From contig DACB01000007.1 in assembly GCA_002494495.1 (NCBI GenBank), positions 306,374-330,864 on the forward strand: a stretch of DNA of 24,491 nucleotides, in the 5' to 3' direction. How positions within the stretch are numbered: position 1 is the first letter of the stretch; every line of letters begins with the position of its first letter. Origin of the DNA: Methanobacterium sp. UBA294 (GTDB lineage Archaea; Methanobacteriota; Methanobacteria; Methanobacteriales; Methanobacteriaceae). A model generated the notes under the pieces. It saw only the letters and a list, made by a program, of their open reading frames with translations, had not been told where the DNA came from and made no database searches. Of the stretch, positions 24,262 through 24,491 are shown one piece after another. Both the position numbers and the translations under genes were made by a program.

Positions 24262-24491
24262 TCACTTTGTTTTCCTGTTGAATTTCCTCATTAATTTTCC
24301 CAGGGGATCAAATGCTAAAACCTTATCCATATGGATAATATGGGCTACTTTACTGTAAAGGATACTATTTTCAAATTTCAGGATTATTAAAGCACATACA
24401 ACACCAAGCAGAGCACCAGATATCACGTCGTAAGGGTAATGCACCCCCACATATATACGTGAGAAGCCTACTATTACCGCAAAAATTAGCA
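24262..24491 (-). CDS. PAP2-family phosphatase, C-terminal part only
   Basis: The gene enters from the right edge, so its start and earlier motifs are outside the window. The visible 75 or so residues contain the third PAP2 motif SRIYVGVHYPYDVISG with the catalytic His and Asp, then a membrane helix ALLGVVCALIILKF and a basic tail ending KLMRKFNRKTK. This family dephosphorylates lipid phosphates or polyprenyl diphosphates at the membrane. The frame is open through the window edge; the GTG at 24450 is internal and not a start. The product's exact substrate cannot be told. Confidence 0.88.
   Translation of the reverse strand, partial: LIFAVIVGFSRIYVGVHYPYDVISGALLGVVCALIILKFENSILYSKVAHIIHMDKVLAFDPLGKLMRKFNRKTK

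Overview
The window looks like a piece of a mesophilic methanogen chromosome from the order Methanobacteriales, most likely Methanobacterium or a close relative. The signs are AT-rich DNA, archaeal TATA boxes, GGAGG/GGTGA ribosome-binding sites, many TTG starts, an HMf-type histone, RadB, archaeal RNA polymerase subunits, eukaryote-like ribosomal proteins (eS6, eL24, eS28, eL8/L7Ae, eS24, eS27/S27Ae), aIF2-gamma, aIF5B and Spt4. I saw no insertion sequence, CRISPR array, tRNA or rRNA. The order of the translation genes is typical of an archaeal core region.

Layout. Positions 1-8.6 kb are mixed in strand: a partial gene starting at an unusual CTG codon (minus), radB (+), a class I aminotransferase (+), the ribosome recycling ATPase ABCE1/RLI (minus), a PEBP/YbhB protein (+), a small orphan (minus), a membrane GT-C type glycosyltransferase (+), a KH plus PP-loop putative tRNA sulfurtransferase (+) and a 50-residue DUF3096-like membrane protein (minus). 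From 8.8 kb to the end every protein gene is on the minus strand. In transcription order (right to left) these are a PAP2 phosphatase (partial), hxlB-endA, trpS, a SpoIIM-like membrane protein, thrC, histone, rpl7ae-rps28e-rpl24e-ndk, infB, rps6e-eif2g-PIN protein, ppa, rpoE-spt4-GTP-dependent dephospho-CoA kinase-rps24e-rps27ae, argH and a small orphan.

How they work together. The 10.5-18.4 kb stretch is an information-processing block: initiation factors (aIF2-gamma, aIF5B), the RNA polymerase stalk and elongation factor (RpoE, Spt4), small ribosomal proteins, nucleotide supply (Ndk) and pyrophosphate removal (Ppa). TrpRS, the tRNA-splicing endonuclease, ABCE1 and the KH/PP-loop protein add further tRNA and translation functions. 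HxlB (ribulose monophosphate pathway), ArgH, ThrC and the dephospho-CoA kinase are metabolic.

Two observations stand out. First, on the plus strand at about 24064-24245 there is a protein-free segment that folds into a three-way junction of contiguous helices (9, 8 and 7 pairs, no unpaired junction bases). A canonical TATA box lies at the distance that places transcription start at the base of the closing helix, and a T7 tract follows that helix. This is a strong candidate for an undescribed structured non-coding RNA. Second, the PIN-domain gene after eif2g is split by a -1 frame change exactly at an A-AAT-TTT slippery heptamer next to the first catalytic Asp; this is either recoding or a one-base T-run deletion. 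Smaller regulatory candidates include a hairpin with potential tandem G-A pairs in the rpl7ae leader, a perfect 23-bp palindrome upstream of the aminotransferase gene and an inverted/direct repeat cluster before the glycosyltransferase gene.
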